In this document: positions 24,269-33,580 of the stretch, in pieces
Position numbering within the stretch: position 1 is the first letter of the stretch
Layout: each line of letters opens with the position of its first letter
Source: Luteimonas viscosa
GTDB taxonomy: Bacteria; Pseudomonadota; Gammaproteobacteria; Xanthomonadales; Xanthomonadaceae
Direction of reading: 5' to 3'
NCBI RefSeq assembly: GCF_008244685.1
Contig: NZ_VTFT01000001.1
Coordinates: 2,831,248-2,895,247 of the forward strand
DNA: 64,000 nt
Notes under the pieces: generated by a model
Seen by the model: the letters and a program-made list of their open reading frames with translations, nothing else
What the model was told of the DNA's origin: nothing
Databases searched by the model: none
Made by a program: the position numbers and the translations under genes

Positions 24269-25173
24269 GCGGCCTCCTGCAGCGCCGGCCGGGTGAGGGC
24301 GAGGAAGGCGTCGGCGAGTCCGGCGCGGCGGATCTCGAGGTCGCGCAGCGCGGGGTCGGCTTCGAGCAGGCGGCGCACCACCGGTTCGGCCGGCTCGGCG
24401 GCGATGCTCAATGCGTCGCCCTCGCGCACCGCCTCGCGCACGCCGGGCCATTGCGCCACGGCGCCGGCGGGCAGGCTCGAGACGCAGCGGATGCGGCGCA
24501 GCGAGACCCGCGCGCGAATCTCGCCGACGCTGCCCTGCGCGAGCATGCGCCCGGCATCGAGTACCGCCACGCGGTCCGACAGCGCCTCGGCCTCTTCCAG
24601 GTAGTGCGTGGTCAGCAGCACCGCGCTGCCGTCGGCGACCAGCTCGCGCACCGCGGACCAGAGCCCCTGGCGCGCCTCGATGTCGAGGCCGGTGGTCGGT
24701 TCGTCGAGGAACAGCAGCCGCGGCCGCCCGCAGATCGCGAGCGCGAACTGCACGCGCCGCTGCTGTCCACCGGACAGGCGCCCGTAGCGACGTTCCAGCA
24801 GGCCGTCGAGCCCGGCCAGCGCGACGCAGTCGACGATGCTGCGCGGCCGCGGGTAGCCGGCGCGCACCAGCTCGAGCAACTCGCGCACGCGCAGCCGTTC
24901 GGGGATGCCGGCCGACTGCAGCATCGCCCCGCACTGGCGGCGCACGGCGGCGGAGCCCGGCGCCTGCCCGAATACCGACACATCGCCGGCATCGGCCGAC
25001 AGCAGGCCCAGCAGCAGGCCGACCGCGGTGCTCTTGCCGGCGCCGTTGGCGCCGAGCAGCGCGGTCACCTGGCCCGCGTGCAGCGACAGGTCGATCCCGT
25101 CCAGCGCCGGCGTGTCGCCGTACCGCTTGCGTACGCCTTCGAGCCGCGCCAGCGGCGGCGGGGTATCGGCCAT
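24265..25173 (-). CDS. ABC exporter ATP-binding protein
   Basis: A 302-residue ATPase (start ATG 25173). Walker A GANGAGKST, signature LSGGQQRRV, Walker B LLFLDEPTTGLD and the switch histidine in LLTTHYLEEAE are intact. The C-terminal extension after residue 220 is like that of DrrA/NatA-type exporters. It is the first gene of the five-gene operon that ends with the response regulator. Confidence 0.92.
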   Translation of the reverse strand: MADTPPPLARLEGVRKRYGDTPALDGIDLSLHAGQVTALLGANGAGKSTAVGLLLGLLSADAGDVSVFGQAPGSAAVRRQCGAMLQSAGIPERLRVRELLELVRAGYPRPRSIVDCVALAGLDGLLERRYGRLSGGQQRRVQFALAICGRPRLLFLDEPTTGLDIEARQGLWSAVRELVADGSAVLLTTHYLEEAEALSDRVAVLDAGRMLAQGSVGEIRARVSLRRIRCVSSLPAGAVAQWPGVREAVREGDALSIAAEPAEPVVRRLLEADPALRDLEIRRAGLADAFLALTRPALQEAA

Positions 25174-25377
25174 GGGGGGAACCTCGCGGGATGACATGGC
25201 GCCATCGTGCCGCCGCCGTGCCCGGCGTGACATTCGCCGCCGTCAGCCGAAGCACGTGACAGTTGTCAGCAGCCGGCGCCGATACCGGCGGCTAATCTGT
25301 CCCCCGACATCCGCGCGCCGGGCATCGCATCGGTCGAGCGGTGTCACAATGGCCGCGAATCCACGTCCTGTCTTTCG

Positions 25378-26610
25378 ATGAATACCAACGCCGACCTGCT
25401 CAACGAACTGCGTATCGACCGCTCCCCCGGTCCGCCGCCCTCGCGCAAGTGGCTGTGGATCGCGCTCGCGGCGATCGCCCTGATCGCGCTGCTGGCGCTG
25501 GCCGGCTGGTGGCTGTTCGCCCGCGACAAGGCGGTGCCGGTGGAGACCGCGACCGCGGTGTCGCTGGCTGCCGGCAATACGTCGGCCTCGGTGCTCGACG
25601 CCTCCGGCTACGTGGTCGCGCGGCGCATGGCCACGGTCTCGTCGAAGATCACCGGTCGCGTGCGCGAAGTGCTGATCGAGGAGGGCATGGAAGTCGAGGA
25701 AGGGCAGGTGATGGCGCGGCTGGACCCGATCGACGCCGACGCGCAGCGCTCGCTGAGCGCCGCGCAGCTGTCGGCGGCGCGCAGCGAGATCGCCAGCGTG
25801 CAGGCGCAGCTCGCCGAGGCCGAAGCCCATGCGCGCCGTCTGGGAACGCTGGTGGGGCAGCAACTGGTGTCCAGGGCGCAGTACGAGCAGGCCGTGGCCA
25901 CCCGCGACGCGCTGCGCGCGCAACTGCAGAGCGCGCGACGCAACACCGAGGTCGCGGCCGGAGGCCTGCGCATCTCCGACCTGGGCGTGGACAATACCGT
26001 GGTGCGCGCGCCGTTCGCCGGCGTGGTGATCGCCAAGGCCGCGCAGCCGGGCGAGATCGTCTCGCCGCTGTCGGCCGGTGGTGGCTTCACCCGCACCGGC
26101 ATCGGCACGATCGTCGACATGGATTCGCTCGAGGTCGAGGTCGACGTCGGCGAGGCCTACATCGGCAGGGTGCAGCCCAAGATGCCGGTCGAGGCCACGC
26201 TCAATGCCTATCCGGACTGGAAGATCCCGGCCGAGGTCATCGCCATCATCCCCACCGCCGACCGCGGCAAGGCCACGGTCAAGGTGCGCATCGCATTGAA
26301 GGAGAAGGACGCGCGGATCGTGCCGGACATGGGCGTGACCGTGAGCTTCCTGGAGAAGGCGCCCGAAGCCGGCGGCGAGCCGAGGCGCGGCGTGCGCGTG
26401 CCGGCGACGGCGATCGTGCAGCGCGATGGCGGCGAGGCGGTGTTCGTGGTCGGCGGCGACGACACGGTGGAAGCGCGCGACGTGCAGGCCGGCGCCATGA
26501 TCGGCGAGGCGCGCGAGGTGCTCTCGGGACTGGCCCCCGGCGAAACCGTCGTGGTCGAGCCGCCGGCGGGACTGGCCGAGGGCGCCACCGTGGCCACGGA
26601 CACGCAATGA
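25378..26610 (+). CDS. HlyD/MacA-type periplasmic adaptor of an efflux pump
   Basis: A 410-residue membrane-fusion protein. A membrane helix at about 25-47 (LWIALAAIALIALLALAGWW) precedes the barrel-sandwich hybrid (SGYVVARRMATVSSKITGRV, paired with VRAPFAGVVIAKAAQPGEIV). A coiled-coil hairpin rich in Ala/Gln/Arg (near 120-195) separates its halves. It should link the ATPase and FtsX permeases encoded next to an outer-membrane channel, which is not in this cluster. The gap to the ATPase gene contains repeats, but the order is that of MacAB systems. Confidence 0.88.
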   Translation: MNTNADLLNELRIDRSPGPPPSRKWLWIALAAIALIALLALAGWWLFARDKAVPVETATAVSLAAGNTSASVLDASGYVVARRMATVSSKITGRVREVLIEEGMEVEEGQVMARLDPIDADAQRSLSAAQLSAARSEIASVQAQLAEAEAHARRLGTLVGQQLVSRAQYEQAVATRDALRAQLQSARRNTEVAAGGLRISDLGVDNTVVRAPFAGVVIAKAAQPGEIVSPLSAGGGFTRTGIGTIVDMDSLEVEVDVGEAYIGRVQPKMPVEATLNAYPDWKIPAEVIAIIPTADRGKATVKVRIALKEKDARIVPDMGVTVSFLEKAPEAGGEPRRGVRVPATAIVQRDGGEAVFVVGGDDTVEARDVQAGAMIGEAREVLSGLAPGETVVVEPPAGLAEGATVATDTQ

Positions 26611-26718
26611 AGCAGGGCGACGCAAACGTGATCTCCCGGCGTCCGCCGCCTCATGCATTGACTGCCGGTTCCGGCATTGCTGTCATTCATCCTTTCGCCG
26701 TGAGTCGGCAGTTTCTTC

Positions 26719-26789
26719 TGTCATTTCGAGCGCAGCGAGAAATCTGTTCTGCGGCCGGGCGGGATCTCTCGCTGCGCTCGAGATGACAG
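26719..26789. repeat. inverted pair of CATTTCGAGCGCAGCGAG repeats
   Basis: GTCATTTCGAGCGCAGCGAG and its complement CTCGCTGCGCTCGAGATGAC face each other around a GC-rich centre. It is a variant of the CCCGAGCGCAGCGAGGGATC element at 15416-15490. Confidence 0.8.
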
Positions 26790-26808
26790 GCGTTTCCGAT
26801 AGCGCTGG

Positions 26809-26876
26809 CGTTTCGAGATGACGGGCGTTTCGAGATGACGGGCGTTTCGAGATGACAGGTATTTCGAGATGACAGG
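26809..26876. repeat. four 17-bp tandem repeats
   Basis: CGTTTCGAGATGACGGG occurs at 26809, 26826, 26843 and 26860 with one to three changes in the later units, followed by a partial fifth. The core TTTCGAGATGACAGG is the outer end of the neighbouring inverted repeat, so the array looks like slippage from that end. Confidence 0.85.
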
Positions 26877-26989
26877 TGTTTTCGACTCCCGCTGTTGCTC
26901 CACGTGACAAACCGCGCGATGCGGCGAACCACTCCGCATCGCATGACCTTCGCCGGGCATCCCGGCCACGACACCACACGAGGCAAGCC

Positions 26990-27682
26990 ATGGCATCCCT
27001 GGTATCGATCCGCAACCTGACCAAGACCTACCAGCGCGGCCCGGAGAAGGTCGAGGTGCTGCACGGCATCGACCTGGACATCGAGAAGGGCGACTTCGTC
27101 GCGCTGATGGGACCGTCCGGCTCGGGCAAGACCACCCTGCTCAACCTGATCGGCGGGCTCGATTCGCCCACCGGCGGCAGCATCGAGGTCGACGGCCAGC
27201 GCATCGACCAGCTCGGTGGCGGCAAGCTCTCGCACTGGCGCAGCCAGAACGTGGGCTACGTGTTCCAGTTCTACAACCTGATGCCGGCGCTGAGCGCGCA
27301 GAAGAACGTCGAGCTGCCGCTGCTGCTGACCAGGCTGGGCGGCGCGCAGCGCAAGCGCAACGCGCAGATCGCGCTGCAGCTGGTCGGCCTCTCGGACCGC
27401 GTCAGCCACAAGCCCACCGAGCTCTCCGGCGGCCAGCAGCAGCGCGTGGCGATCGCGCGCGCGATCGTCTCCGACCCCACGCTGCTGATCTGCGACGAGC
27501 CCACGGGCGACCTCGACCGCCAGTCGGCCGAGGACATCCTGGGGCTGCTGCAGACGCTCAACCGCGAGCACGGCAAGACCATCGTGATGGTCACCCACGA
27601 CCCGAAGGCGGCCGAGTACGCCAGCCACACCCTGCACCTGGACAAGGGCAGCCTGGTCGACGGCCAGGCCCAGGCGGCATGA
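26990..27682 (+). CDS. MacB/LolD-type ABC ATP-binding protein
   Basis: A 230-residue ATPase. Walker [12 protein letters not shown], the Q-loop in [10 protein letters not shown], signature [14 protein letters not shown] and Walker [13 protein letters not shown] are all present; the last two are typical of LolD/MacB ATPases that drive FtsX permeases. The start is ATG 26990 behind GAGGCAAG. It should energise the two permeases that follow. Confidence 0.92.
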   Translation: MASLVSIRNLTKTYQRGPEKVEVLHGIDLDIEKGDFVALMGPSGSGKTTLLNLIGGLDSPTGGSIEVDGQRIDQLGGGKLSHWRSQNVGYVFQFYNLMPALSAQKNVELPLLLTRLGGAQRKRNAQIALQLVGLSDRVSHKPTELSGGQQQRVAIARAIVSDPTLLICDEPTGDLDRQSAEDILGLLQTLNREHGKTIVMVTHDPKAAEYASHTLHLDKGSLVDGQAQAA

Positions 27683-27759
27683 GCGTCCGCCACGCCGCGG
27701 ACCGCGGTCGCGCTCCCCGTCCTGCTGCCGCGGATCCGGTGCGTCCTGCGGTTTCCCGC

Positions 27760-27785
27760 CATCCCGAGCACAGCGAGGGATCCCG
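27760..27785. repeat. single CCCGAGCACAGCGAGGGATC repeat
   Basis: A lone copy of the element family found at 15416-15490, in the 178 bp between the ATPase and the first permease. Confidence 0.7.
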
Positions 27786-27860
27786 TTCCGTCATCCCGCC
27801 GTCCGCGGGGGCCAGGTTCCCCGCTCCGTCCGGGACGACATGCCGAGAGGTGGCCGTGCC

Positions 27861-29027
27861 ATGAAATACTTCCACCTGGTCTGGGCGGCGCTGTTCCGGC
27901 GCAAGACCCGCACCTTCCTCACCCTGGCCTCGATCCTGGCGGCGTTCCTGCTGTTCGGCATGCTCGACGGCATCCGCACCACGTTCGCGCAGCTGGGCCA
28001 GAGCGCCGACGGCGCGCAGCGGCTGCAGACGACCTCGCGCCTGTCGATCGTCGAGACCCTGCCGATCTCGCTGGAATCGCGCATCCGCCGGGTCGACAAC
28101 ATCGAGGAAGTGACCTGGGCGAACTGGTTCGGCGGCGCCTACCAGAACCCGCGCAACCAGTTGTTCACCTTCGCGGTCGCGCCGAACTACCTCGACCTGT
28201 ACCCGGAGGTCGACGTGGAACCCGCGCAGCTCGAGGCCTGGAAGCGCACCCGCGACGGCATCCTGGTCGGCCAGCAGATGATGACCCGCTTCGGCTGGAA
28301 GGTCGGCCAGCGCATCCCGCTGCAGTCGACCATCTTCCCCAACAGCGACGGCACCCTGAACTGGTCGTTCGAGATCGTCGGCGTGCTGCGCGGCAAGGAA
28401 GGCCGCAGCGCGGGCTTCACCGACGCGCTGATCCTGATGCACTACGACTATTTCGAGGAAGCCACGCCCTACGTGGACGACACCGTGGGCTGGTACATCA
28501 GCCGCGTGTCGGACGTGAACCGCAGCGACGCGGCGGCCAAGGCGATCGACGCGCTGTCGGCCAACTCGCCCAACGAGACCAAGACCATGAACGAGCAGGC
28601 GGCGATGGCCGCCCAGCTCAACCAGATGGCCGACATCGGCCTGATCGTGGGCTCGATCATGGGCGCTGTGTTCTTCACCCTGCTGCTGCTGACCGGCAAC
28701 ACCATGGCCCAGGCGGTGCGCGAGCGCACTTTCGAGCTGGCGGTGCTCAAGACCATCGGCTTCACCAGCGCCAGCGTGCTGGGGATGGTGCTGGCCGAGT
28801 CGATCCTGCTGGTGGTGCTCGGCGGCGTGCTCGGGCTCGGCCTGGCGGCGGTGCTCAGCCCGGTGGTCACGGCCGCCAGCAACGGTGTGATCAGCCTGCC
28901 GGCGATCGGCTGGCAGAGCTGGGCGCTGGGACTGGGTCTGATGGTGGTGATCGGGCTGCTGGTCGGCGCGTTGCCGGCGATGCGCGCGATGCGCCTGAAC
29001 ATCGTCGATGCGCTGGCAGGCCGCTGA
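27861..29027 (+). CDS. FtsX/MacB-type ABC permease 1
   Basis: A 388-residue permease from ATG 27861 (AGAGGTGG upstream). An N-terminal helix ([19 protein letters not shown]) is followed by a large periplasmic domain (roughly 45-250). Three C-terminal helices complete the FtsX core: [39 protein letters not shown] and [17 protein letters not shown]. It pairs with the next gene as a heterodimeric permease. Confidence 0.88.
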   Translation: MKYFHLVWAALFRRKTRTFLTLASILAAFLLFGMLDGIRTTFAQLGQSADGAQRLQTTSRLSIVETLPISLESRIRRVDNIEEVTWANWFGGAYQNPRNQLFTFAVAPNYLDLYPEVDVEPAQLEAWKRTRDGILVGQQMMTRFGWKVGQRIPLQSTIFPNSDGTLNWSFEIVGVLRGKEGRSAGFTDALILMHYDYFEEATPYVDDTVGWYISRVSDVNRSDAAAKAIDALSANSPNETKTMNEQAAMAAQLNQMADIGLIVGSIMGAVFFTLLLLTGNTMAQAVRERTFELAVLKTIGFTSASVLGMVLAESILLVVLGGVLGLGLAAVLSPVVTAASNGVISLPAIGWQSWALGLGLMVVIGLLVGALPAMRAMRLNIVDALAGR

Positions 29028-29105
29028 TGGCGCGCGCTGATCGGCGCGAACCGCAGGCGCGTCGCGCCCGAGGCCGGACGTGATGGAATCCATGAGGGAA
29101 TGCAG

Positions 29106-30422
29106 ATGACCACTTTGAAGAAGTTGCTCCGTGGCTTCGGCCTGTTCCTGCTGCTGGCCGTCTTCCTCGCCGCGTGGATCGTGCTGCCGTGGCAGGCGCT
29201 GGTCGGGATCGCGGTACTGTTCGCGCTGTGGATGGCGTTCACCCGCAGCGGCCGGCAGGCGGCCTCGGTGACGCGCGTGGGCGTCGGCACGCTGCGACAG
29301 CGCCTGGGCGCCTCGTCGGTGGTGGTGATCGGCATCGCCGGCGTGGTCGGCGTGCTGGTCGCGCTGCTGGCGATGGCGGAAGGCTACCGGCACACGGTCA
29401 GCAGCAGCGGCAGCGACGATACCGCGATCGTGCTGCGCGGCGGCTCGTCGGCGGAACTGATGTCGGTGGTCTCGCGCGAGGCGATCACCGCGATCGAGCG
29501 CGCGCCGGAGGTGGCCCGCGACGCCGAAGGCCGGCCGCTGGCCTCGGCCGAACTGGTGGTGTCTGCGAACGTGGTGCGCCGCGACGGCGAGGACGGCAGC
29601 GTCACCCTGCGCGGCGTCGGCGACATGGCCTGGGCGGTGCGGCCGGACCTGGAGCTGGTCGAGGGCCGCCGGTTCGAGACCGGCCGTCGCGAACTCGTCG
29701 TCGGCAAGGGCGCGCAGCGCCAGTTCGTCGGCCTCGATCCGGGCAAGGAGATCCGCCTGGGCAGCCAGGTGTGGACCGTGGTCGGCGTGTTCGAGTCCGG
29801 CGACGCGATGGAATCGGAAATGTGGGCCGACGCCGAAGTGGTGGCCTCCACCTTCAACCGTGGCAGCAGCCGCGCCTCGGTGTTCGCGCGCCTGACCGAT
29901 CCGAAGGCGTTCAACGCCTTCAAGGCCACGCTCGCGGCCGACCCGCGGCTGCAGGTGGAGGCCGACACCACCGCGGACTACTTCGCCTCGCAGTCCGAAG
30001 CGCTGACCCGGGTGCTGCGCGTCATCGGCATCGTGGTCGGTTCGATCATGGCGATCGGCGCGGTGTTCGGCGCGCTCAACACCATGTTCGCCACGGTCGC
30101 CTCGCGTGCGCGCGAGATCGCGACCCTGCGCGCGATCGGCTTCCGCGGCATGCCTGTGGTGGTGGCGGTGATGCTCGAGACCATGTTGCTGGCGCTGCTG
30201 GGCGGCCTGCTCGGCGGCCTGCTGGCCTGGCTGGTGTTCAACGGCTACACCGCATCGACCCTGGCCGGCGGCGTGGCCAGCCTGAGCTTCGAGTTCCGGG
30301 TCTCGCCCGAACTGTTGTGGCAGGGATTGAAGTGGGCGCTGGCGATCGGCTTCGTCGGCGGCCTGTTCCCGGCGCTGCGCGCGGCGACGCTGCCGGTGAC
30401 CGACGCGCTGCGGGCGATGTAG
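29106..30422 (+). CDS. FtsX/MacB-type ABC permease 2
   Basis: A 438-residue permease. ATG 29106 follows GAGGGAATG at a good distance, favoured over ATG 29100. Two helices lie near the N-terminus, then a periplasmic domain, then the FtsX triad including IVVGSIMAIGAVFGALNTMFATV, METMLLALLGGLLGGLLAWLV-type text and a C-terminal LFPALRAATLPVTDALRAM. It is the last gene of the exporter cluster. Two different permeases, rather than one MacB fusion, suggest a heteromeric complex. Confidence 0.88.
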   Translation: MTTLKKLLRGFGLFLLLAVFLAAWIVLPWQALVGIAVLFALWMAFTRSGRQAASVTRVGVGTLRQRLGASSVVVIGIAGVVGVLVALLAMAEGYRHTVSSSGSDDTAIVLRGGSSAELMSVVSREAITAIERAPEVARDAEGRPLASAELVVSANVVRRDGEDGSVTLRGVGDMAWAVRPDLELVEGRRFETGRRELVVGKGAQRQFVGLDPGKEIRLGSQVWTVVGVFESGDAMESEMWADAEVVASTFNRGSSRASVFARLTDPKAFNAFKATLAADPRLQVEADTTADYFASQSEALTRVLRVIGIVVGSIMAIGAVFGALNTMFATVASRAREIATLRAIGFRGMPVVVAVMLETMLLALLGGLLGGLLAWLVFNGYTASTLAGGVASLSFEFRVSPELLWQGLKWALAIGFVGGLFPALRAATLPVTDALRAM

Positions 30423-30768
30423 GACATCCATGTGCCTTCCCGCGCTCTGCGGGTAGGTGCCTGAGCGGCATCGCTTTCCCTTCCGCAGCTGCGGGGCGCA
30501 GATCCCTCGCTGCGCTCGGGATGACAGCGGGCGGGGGGCTGCGCCACCATCGTCGCGCTTCAGTCTCCGAGCGAGCCCGACTCGCGCAACGCCGCTTCCG
30601 TCTTGTGCCGGTGCACTGCGTCGAGTCGAGAAACCCCGGCCCATCTCATCCCGGCCGGGAGGTCATTCCGTGCGCAGCGAGGAATCGTCATTCCGCAGCT
30701 GCGATACGCAGATCCCTCGCTGCGCTCGGGATGACAGCGGGCGGGGGCTGCGCCACCATCGTCGCGCT
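30423..30768. other. repeats and a duplicated dapA 3' end
   Basis: 346 bp between convergent genes. It contains two copies of the CCCGAGCGCAGCGAGGGATC element (30499-30527, 30709-30737) and the pseudogene fragment described next. No complete gene is present. Confidence 0.75.
30559..30641 (-). pseudogene. duplicated 3' fragment of dapA
   Basis: On the minus strand this encodes HKTEAALRESGSLGD and a TGA, matching the DapA C-terminus [15 protein letters not shown]. The downstream flank through 30481 also matches the flank of the real gene (30691-30768), at an offset of 210 bp. It is a partial direct duplication, now diverging. Confidence 0.75.
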
Positions 30769-31671
30769 TCAGTCTCCGAGCAGCCCCGCCTCGCGCAACG
30801 CCGCTTCCACCTTCGGCTGGTTCGCGGCGTCGAGTCCGGTCAACGGCAGGCGCAACGCGCCGCCGCACAGGCCCATGCGCGCCATCGCCCACTTCACCGG
30901 GATCGGGTTGGCCTCGACGAACAGCTGCCTGTGCACCGGCAGCAGGCGCATCTGGATGGCCATCGCGCCCGCCACGTCGCCGGCCAGCGCGGCCATGCAC
31001 AGTTCGTGCATCAGCCGTGGCGCGACGTTCGCGGTGACGCTGACGTTGCCGTGGCCGCCGCACAGCATCAGCGCGACGGCGGTGGCGTCGTCGCCCGAGT
31101 ACACGGCGAAACCCGCGGGTGCCTCGCGGATCAGCCACTGCGCGCGCTCGAGGTTGCCGGTGGCTTCCTTGATGCCGACGATGCCCGGCACCTGCGCCAG
31201 CCGCAGCGCGGTCTCGTGCTGCAGGTCGGCGGCCGAGCGCCCGGGCACGTTGTAGAGCACCACCGGCAGGTCGCCGGTCGCCTCGGCGATCGCGCGGAAG
31301 TGGCGGTACAGGCCTTCCTGCCCGGGCTTGTTGTAGTAGGGCACGACCTGCAGCTGGCTGTCGGCGCCCACCTTGCGCGCGAACTGCGCCAGCGCGATCG
31401 CCTCGGCGGTGGAATTGCCGCCGCAGCCGGCCATCACCGGCACGCGGCCGGCGGCCTGCTCCACCGCGACCCGGATGACCTCGCAGTGCTCCTCGACATC
31501 GACCGTGGGCGATTCGCCGGTGGTGCCGACCACGCCGATGCAGTCGGTGCCCTGTTCGACATGCCAGTCGACCAGCTTGCGCAACGTGGCGTAGTCGATG
31601 CCGCCGTCGTCGTGCATGGGCGTGACGAGCGCGACGATGCTGCCGCGCAGGAGGTTATCGCTGGAGGTCAT
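30769..31671 (-). CDS. dapA: 4-hydroxy-tetrahydrodipicolinate synthase
   Basis: A 300-residue aldolase condensing pyruvate with aspartate semialdehyde, the first step of the diaminopimelate/lysine branch. GTTGESPTV near the N-terminus is the substrate loop. [14 protein letters not shown] contains the conserved tyrosine, [11 protein letters not shown] the second, and [10 protein letters not shown] the Schiff-base lysine. A TTAGAAT -10 box lies upstream on the minus strand near 31710. A truncated copy of its 3' end lies downstream. Confidence 0.95.
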   Translation of the reverse strand: MTSSDNLLRGSIVALVTPMHDDGGIDYATLRKLVDWHVEQGTDCIGVVGTTGESPTVDVEEHCEVIRVAVEQAAGRVPVMAGCGGNSTAEAIALAQFARKVGADSQLQVVPYYNKPGQEGLYRHFRAIAEATGDLPVVLYNVPGRSAADLQHETALRLAQVPGIVGIKEATGNLERAQWLIREAPAGFAVYSGDDATAVALMLCGGHGNVSVTANVAPRLMHELCMAALAGDVAGAMAIQMRLLPVHRQLFVEANPIPVKWAMARMGLCGGALRLPLTGLDAANQPKVEAALREAGLLGD

Positions 31672-31826
31672 GGCGTGGGCCGGGCGTGCGAAAGGAGACG
31701 GAGCCCACGATTCTAATGCTGAACGCCGGGCGCGCTGTCATCGGACTGTCATGCAAACGCGGTAGATGGCCGCGCCGGCGATCCCTAACCTCTGCAACCT
31801 TTTCCGCGAAACCCGGACCGCCGACG

Positions 31827-32921
31827 ATGCGACGCGTGCTGCCGCTGCTGTGTGCCTGCCTGCTGCTGGCCGGCTTCGCCTGGCCCGATGGCGGCGACGC
31901 GCTGGGCCGGCGGCTGGTCGCGCCGGGCGGCGTGTCGCCGCTGCTGCCGGGCGCGCGCATCGAGCAGGCGATCGCGCGGCTGCCGCATCGCGAGGGGCAT
32001 GTCGCGACCTCGGCCGGGGTCGAACTGTTCTGGCGCGCGTTCGACCCGGGCGCTTACCGGCTCGACTACGCCTACCGGCCGGACGGCAGCGAGCGCGGGC
32101 GGATGGATTTCAGCCTCGATTTCGCCGTGCCCGATGCGGCGCCGGTGGCGCCGCGCGGCACCGTGCTGCTGCTGCACGGCTGGATGATGGACGGCGGCTC
32201 GCTGCTGCCCTGGTCGCTGCAGCTGGCGCAGGCCGGCTACCGGACCATCAGCCTGGACCTGCGCAACCACGGTCGTTCCGGGGCCGCGCCTTCCGGCTAC
32301 GGCCTGCGCGAGGCGCGCGACGTCGCCGACGCGGTTGCGGCGCTGCGCGAGCGTGGCGAGATCGTCGGTCCGCTGCACGTGATGGGCGTGTCCTACGGCG
32401 CGGCCACCGCGATCTTCAGCGCGCGCGAACTGGGGCTGCAGGTGGAGAACGTGGTCGCGATCGAATCGTTCGACAATGCCGGCCGCGCGATCCGCGACAT
32501 GGTGCCGCACCTGCTGCACAAGGCGCCGGAGAGCCTGGCCCAGCAGTTCACCCACCGCTGGTTGCGCTGGCAGCTGGACGATGCCGCGCTCGAGCGTGCG
32601 ATCGCGGGCGCGAGCCAGACCCTGCGGCTGCCGCTCGACGGGGTCGACGTGGGCACGGCGCTGGCGCAGGTGCCGGGCTGCGTGCTGCTGCTGCACGGCA
32701 GCGACGACGCGCACGTGCCGGTGGCGCATGGCCGCGCCCTCGCCGCCGCGGCGCCGCGCGCCCGCTACATCGAAGTGCCGGGCGAGGACCACATCAGCCT
32801 GCCGATGCGCCTGGACCTGCTGGCGCCGACCGTCATCGACTGGCTCGACAACGCCTCGCCCGCGCGCCACTGCCCCCCGCCGCTGGCCCTGTCCGATCCC
32901 GCGAACCAGCGCAACGCGTAG
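31827..32921 (+). CDS. secreted or membrane-anchored alpha/beta hydrolase
   Basis: A 364-residue hydrolase from ATG 31827. Residues 1-20 are a signal or anchor. The fold is clear: oxyanion region LLLHGWMMDGG, DLRNHGRSG, nucleophile elbow MGVSYGAAT (Ser in GVSYG), the acid in LLHGSDDAHVP and the histidine in GEDHISLP. Substrate unknown. The stop codon TAG lies inside the GTAG foot of the REP array that follows, so the original C-terminus may have been changed. Confidence 0.83.
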   Translation: MRRVLPLLCACLLLAGFAWPDGGDALGRRLVAPGGVSPLLPGARIEQAIARLPHREGHVATSAGVELFWRAFDPGAYRLDYAYRPDGSERGRMDFSLDFAVPDAAPVAPRGTVLLLHGWMMDGGSLLPWSLQLAQAGYRTISLDLRNHGRSGAAPSGYGLREARDVADAVAALRERGEIVGPLHVMGVSYGAATAIFSARELGLQVENVVAIESFDNAGRAIRDMVPHLLHKAPESLAQQFTHRWLRWQLDDAALERAIAGASQTLRLPLDGVDVGTALAQVPGCVLLLHGSDDAHVPVAHGRALAAAAPRARYIEVPGEDHISLPMRLDLLAPTVIDWLDNASPARHCPPPLALSDPANQRNA

Positions 32922-33580
32922 CCCGGATAAGCGCAGCGCATCCGGGACCCCAAGCCTCTGCGCCGCGCAACGCCCGCGCACGCTTGCAGCAGTTTCGACC
33001 CGCGCCGCACGGCGGCCCCGCATTGCCGCGATCCCGGATGCGCTGCGCTTATCCGGGCTACGCTGCTCCGGAGCCGGTGAGGCGACCCATGTAGCCCGGA
33101 TAAGCGAAGCGCATCCGGGACCCCGCGTCGCTTCGCCGCGCAACGCCCGCGCACGCTTGCAGCAGCTCGACCCGCGCTGCGCGGCGGCCCCGCATTGCCG
33201 CGATCCCCGGATGCGCTGCGCTTATCCGGGCTACGCCGCTCCGGAGCCGGTGAGGCGACCCACGTAGCCCGGATAAGCGAAGCGCATCCGGGACCCCGCG
33301 CCGCTTCGCCGCGCAACGCCCGCGCACGCTTGCAGCAGCTCGACCCGCGCCGCGCGGCGGCCCCGTATTGTCGCGATCCCCGGATGCGCTGCGCTTATCC
33401 GGGCTACGCCGCTCCGGAGCCGGTGAGGCGACCCACGTAGCCCGGATAAGCGAAGCGCATCCGGGACCCCCAGGCATCTTCGCTGGCCAACGTCCGGTAC
33501 ACGCTTCCTGTGGCCGTCCTGCACTGCGCCGCGTCCCCGGTTTCGCGATCCCCGGATGCGCTGCGCTTATCCGGGCTACG
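32918..33580. repeat. GTAG-type REP/BIME array, units of 173 bp
   Basis: Units begin with GTAGCCCGGATAAGCG at 32918, 33091, 33264 and 33437; the first three are exactly 173 bp. Each contains two inverted GTAG hairpins (the second ending TTATCCGGGCTAC) with a conserved spacer between and a 28-bp linker after. The fourth unit has a different spacer. The array fills the whole gap between two convergent genes and supplies the TAG stop of both. Confidence 0.92.

Larger units (their letters stand above)
26611..26989. other. repeat-filled gap between adaptor and ATPase genes
   Basis: 379 bp with no gene. It contains the inverted repeat pair at 26719-26789 and the 17-bp tandem array at 26809-26876. 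The final 100 bp, with no repeats, could carry a promoter for the ATPase; none is obvious. Confidence 0.7.

Noticed and set aside
32918-33580. CRISPR or satellite array.
   Set aside because: 173-bp BIME units with two GTAG hairpins and conserved spacers; no leader or cas genes.
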